Assembly (NCBI RefSeq): GCF_023155745.1
Contig: NZ_JAKNUS010000003.1
Coordinates: 62,001-126,000 of the forward strand
DNA from: Microbacterium kunmingense
Lineage (GTDB): Bacteria > Actinomycetota > Actinomycetes > Actinomycetales > Microbacteriaceae
Direction of reading: 5' to 3'
DNA length: 64,000 nucleotides
Part shown: one piece after another, positions 61,528 through 64,000 of the stretch
Layout: each line of letters starts with the position of its first letter
How positions within the stretch are numbered: position 1 is the first letter of the stretch
Notes under the pieces: generated by a model
Seen by the model: the letters and a program-made list of their open reading frames with translations, nothing else
Databases searched by the model: none
What the model was told of the DNA's origin: nothing
Position numbers and translations under genes: made by a program

Positions 61528-62573
61528 CAGGCCGGGCGACGCGCCGCAAGCTCATCGGCGACGGCGCCACCCCGAGGCTGGCCGATGCCGAGCTTGTCCT
61601 TGATCTTGGACTCGATGTCCGCGGCGATGTCGTCGTTCTTCAGGAGGAAGTTGCGGGCGTTCTCCTTGCCCTGCCCCAGCTGCTCGCCGTCATAGGTGTA
61701 CCAGGCACCCGACTTCTTCACGATGCCGTGCTCGACACCGAAATCGATCAGGCTCCCCTCGCGGGAGATGCCGACCCCGTAGAGGATGTCGAACTCGGCC
61801 TGCTTGAACGGCGGCGCCATCTTGTTCTTGACCACCTTGACGCGCGTGCGGTTGCCCACCGCTTCCGTGCCGTCCTTCAGCGTCTCGATTCGACGGATGT
61901 CCAGACGCACCGATGCATAGAACTTCAGCGCCTTTCCACCGGCGGTGGTTTCGGGCGACCCGAAGAAGACGCCGATCTTCTCGCGCAGCTGGTTGATGAA
62001 GATCATGGTGGTGTTGGTCTGGTTGAGGCCACCGGTCAGCTTTCGCAGCGCCTGCGACATCAGCCGCGCCTGCAGGCCGACATGGGAGTCGCCCATCTCG
62101 CCCTCGATCTCGGCCTTGGGAACGAGAGCGGCGACGGAGTCGATCACCACGAGGTCGATGGCCCCGGAGCGGACGAGCATGTCGGCGATCTCGAGTGCCT
62201 GCTCACCGGTGTCGGGCTGCGACACCAGCAGCGAATCGATGTCGACACCGAGCTTCTTGGCGTAGTCGGGGTCGAGGGCGTGCTCGGCGTCGATGAACGC
62301 GGCGATGCCGCCCGCGCGCTGCACGTTCGCGATCGCGTGCAGGGTGAGCGTGGTCTTACCGGAGGACTCCGGACCGTAGATCTCGATGATGCGGCCGCGC
62401 GGAAGTCCGCCGATGCCGAGGGCCACGTCCAAGGCGATGGAACCGGTGGGGACGACCTCGACGGGAGCCCGCTCGTCACCGCCCAGGCGCATCACCGAGC
62501 CCTTTCCGAACTGCCGGTCGATCTGAGCGAGAGCCGTCTCGAGGGCTTTCTCGCGGTCGGCGGGTGATGGCAT
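61527..62573 (-). CDS. recA: Recombinase RecA
   Basis: 348 aa. P-loop GPESSGKT at 67-74, the [16 protein letters not shown]1-L2 region and [14 protein letters not shown] are intact; no intein. ATG 62573 has AGAAGGAG 7 bases upstream. A long leader of about 170 bases and an SOS box (62772-62785) precede it. Clusters with recX downstream. Confidence 0.98.
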   Translation of the reverse strand: MPSPADREKALETALAQIDRQFGKGSVMRLGGDERAPVEVVPTGSIALDVALGIGGLPRGRIIEIYGPESSGKTTLTLHAIANVQRAGGIAAFIDAEHALDPDYAKKLGVDIDSLLVSQPDTGEQALEIADMLVRSGAIDLVVIDSVAALVPKAEIEGEMGDSHVGLQARLMSQALRKLTGGLNQTNTTMIFINQLREKIGVFFGSPETTAGGKALKFYASVRLDIRRIETLKDGTEAVGNRTRVKVVKNKMAPPFKQAEFDILYGVGISREGSLIDFGVEHGIVKKSGAWYTYDGEQLGQGKENARNFLLKNDDIAADIESKIKDKLGIGQPRGGAVADELAARRPA

Positions 62574-62771
62574 GGCGTGCTCCTTCTGCTCGCGTTCCGT
62601 CGCCTGTAGGCTGCCGCGCTCTGCACCGGATGGGGCGGATGCTGCGGCAAGGCGGAGGTGTCGTTCGACGCGATTCACGGTAGGCGGGGCCTCCGACATC
62701 GTCCGTCGACCCGCACCGATCCGTGGATAACCACCGTGCGACACCTGCTGTGCAGGAGCCTACGCCGACCT

Positions 62772-62785
62772 CGAACGCATCTTCG
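62772..62785 (-). promoter_or_regulatory. SOS box upstream of recA
   Basis: On the minus strand TCGAAGATGCGTTCGA, i.e. CGAAG-ATGC-GTTCG, closely matching the LysM operator (TCGAAGAT shared). A -10-like TAGGCT lies about 13 bases further on. The rest of the recA leader includes the hairpin CCTGC-TGT-GCAGG. Confidence 0.7.
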
Positions 62786-62802
62786 ACGACACGCCGCGAT
62801 CG

Positions 62803-63027
62803 TCAGCGTTGCCGAGGGTCCAGGCGTCCGACGCCGTACCAGCGCTCCGGCGGCACGTCCGCCGCCGCGCACAGCGCCCGCCACACCTCCCGGGGGGCGG
62901 CCCCGGCCGCCAACGCCTCGTCCGCGGTCCGTCCTCCGAGCTCGGGCAGCACGAGGTCGACGGTCAGGGCCGGACCTCGAGATCCGAACTCCGCTTCGAC
63001 GGCACGCTGAAACTCGCTGCGGCGCAT
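62803..63027 (-). CDS. DUF3046 family protein
   Basis: 74 aa; MRRSEFQRAVEAEFG, LPELGGRTADEALAAG and WRALCAAADVP are typical of this small actinobacterial family, always found near recA. Function unknown. It lies between clgR and recA. Confidence 0.88.
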   Translation of the reverse strand: MRRSEFQRAVEAEFGSRGPALTVDLVLPELGGRTADEALAAGAAPREVWRALCAAADVPPERWYGVGRLDPRQR

Positions 63028-63040
63028 GGGGGGCGGCGCG

Positions 63041-63349
63041 TCAGCGCAGCGAGAGCTCGGCGTCGACGGAGGCGACCAGCTCGTCGGGAACCACGTCGGG
63101 GAAGGTCTGGAGACCCTCGAGAACGGCGATGCGGTCGCCCACCTCGCGCATGATGGTGGAGATCGGCACGTCCAGCGCCTCGGCGACCGAGGCGAGGATC
63201 TCGCTGGACGCTTCCTTCTGGCCCCGCTCGACCTCGCTGAGGTAACCGAGAGCGACGCTTGCGCGGCTTGCGACCTGGCGGAGGGTGCGGCCCTTCTGCT
63301 GGCGGAGGTCACGCAGGACTTCGCCGATCTCGTGACGTACCAGGATCAT
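63041..63349 (-). CDS. clgR: ClgR-type XRE regulator
   Basis: 102 aa with a Cro/CI helix-turn-helix at about 8-65 (LRQVASRASVALGYLSEVERGQ). In other actinobacteria ClgR activates clp protease and stress genes. ATG 63349 has a strong AAGGAGGGG site. It follows cinA after 150 bases, within which a -35/-10 pair TTAGTG-17-TACCGT can be read. Confidence 0.88.
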   Translation of the reverse strand: MILVRHEIGEVLRDLRQQKGRTLRQVASRASVALGYLSEVERGQKEASSEILASVAEALDVPISTIMREVGDRIAVLEGLQTFPDVVPDELVASVDAELSLR

Positions 63350-63499
63350 GTGGGTCCCCTCCTTACCGTTGATTCCGCCGCTGTCCGGGTGAACAACGGT
63401 ACAACACCGATGCAGTCACACTAATCCCGTGCGCTGGGTGATGGGTGGGAATCACCGAATGTAACCGAGCGGAAACACGACATGTTCCCGATCCGCCGA

Positions 63500-64000
63500 T
63501 CACGTTCGCGCCCGCACCTCGTCGAGGGCCCGGCGGACCGCCTCCGCGCGGATCTCGGCTCGGGTGCCGGTGAGCTCGAGCGGCACCACCACCGAGGTCT
63601 CGGGCGTGCGGATCCCGATGAACACCGTCCCCACGGGCTGGCCGTCCTGGGGGTCGGGACCTGCCACGCCGGTCGTCGAGACGCCGACGTCCGCGCCCAG
63701 TCGATCGCGCACGCCGACCGCCATCTGGCGCGCGACCTCCGGGTCCACGGCTCCGCGGGTGTCGAGCAGCGTGTCGTCCACACCGAGCAGATGGTGCTTC
63801 AGATCCGTGGCGTACGCGGTCACTCCCCCGCGCACGAGCGATGACGCCCCCGGCACCGAGACCAGGGCGGCGACGACCAGCCCGCCGGTGAGCGATTCCG
63901 CCACGGCGATGGTCCAGCCGCGACGGGCGAGGGAATGCAGCAGAGCGGATGCCGCGGCATCCCCTTCTCCGCCCTCGCCACCCGTCTGGGGACCGGGGCC
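63500..64000 (-). CDS. cinA: CinA C-terminal domain / PncC-type amidohydrolase, 5' end cut
   Basis: The frame is open to the right edge; visible residues include WTIAVAESLTGG near the N-terminus, GGVTAYATDLKHHLLGV and GVSTTGVAGPDPQDG, all hallmarks of the CinA C-terminal family (nicotinamide-nucleotide amidohydrolase). In actinobacteria this is a stand-alone ~160-aa protein, so only a few residues are missing. Confidence 0.92.
   Translation of the reverse strand, partial: GPGPQTGGEGGEGDAAASALLHSLARRGWTIAVAESLTGGLVVAALVSVPGASSLVRGGVTAYATDLKHHLLGVDDTLLDTRGAVDPEVARQMAVGVRDRLGADVGVSTTGVAGPDPQDGQPVGTVFIGIRTPETSVVVPLELTGTRAEIRAEAVRRALDEVRART

Noticed and set aside
61527..62573. Intein in recA, as in some mycobacteria
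   Set aside because: RecA is continuous and of normal length.

Overview
The window is a high-GC actinobacterial chromosome segment, most likely Microbacterium or a close relative in the Microbacteriaceae. This rests on codon use, an rrn operon without spacer tRNAs, gluABCD, the ClgR/DUF3046/RecA/RecX order, the cmk-der and scpAB-parA-xerD order, and many 4-bp ATGA/GTGA start-stop overlaps. It carries core housekeeping genes almost throughout. I saw no CRISPR array, transposase, prophage or tRNA gene.

Layout from left to right, nearly all on the minus strand. (1) 1-13.9 kb: a Nudix fragment, then a long operon transcribed right to left: 58-aa protein, tlyA, nadK, recN, pyrG, Nudix, xerD, parA, scpA, scpB, rluB, tyrA, cmk, der. 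(2) 14.0-17.0 kb, plus strand: a three-gene accessory cassette (LuxR-type regulator, membrane family-2 glycosyltransferase, and a 59-aa protein that is little more than a sortase-type LAATG sorting signal). It sits inside an otherwise conserved block. (3) 17.1-19.2 kb: HAD phosphatase and a TPR-like protein. (4) 19.2-25.2 kb: a complete rrn operon (16S-23S-5S) with two tandem promoters. (5) 25.2-27.9 kb: tyrS, a membrane protein and a convergent SatD-like gene. (6) 28.0-36.1 kb: arginine biosynthesis argC-J-B-D-F, a DUF418-like membrane protein, then argH. A candidate leaderless Arg-rich leader peptide precedes argC. (7) 36.1-40.8 kb: epimerase, pheT, pheS. (8) 40.8-44.2 kb: gluABCD-type amino-acid importer. 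(9) 44.3-46.5 kb: infC-rpmI-rplT-trmH. (10) 46.8-51.1 kb: DUF1844, SseB, hisA/H/B/C. (11) 51.1-64 kb: SOS and recombination region with LysM cell-division-type gene / lexA, S9 peptidase, hflX, methyltransferase, dapF, GNAT, miaA, miaB, recX, recA, DUF3046, clgR, cinA.

From memory, the infC-...-pheST-arg-tyrS-tlyA-...-der order parallels Mycobacterium tuberculosis Rv1641-Rv1713, and lexA-hflX-dapF-miaA-miaB-recX-recA-clgR parallels Rv2720-Rv2745. Against that background the rrn operon (between tyrS and the TPR gene) and the LuxR/glycosyltransferase cassette (between the HAD gene and the 58-aa gene) look inserted.

The most interesting signals are regulatory or small. They are the arginine leader peptide upstream of argC; twin 17-bp palindromes in front of satD; an SOS operator lying on the -10 box of the LysM gene, with a matching one upstream of recA; a probable AUC start codon for infC; the 59-aa bare sorting-signal protein beside a glycosyltransferase; and a 15-bp tandem repeat at the 3' junction of the methyltransferase gene and dapF. 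All start choices and regulatory calls were made by eye.
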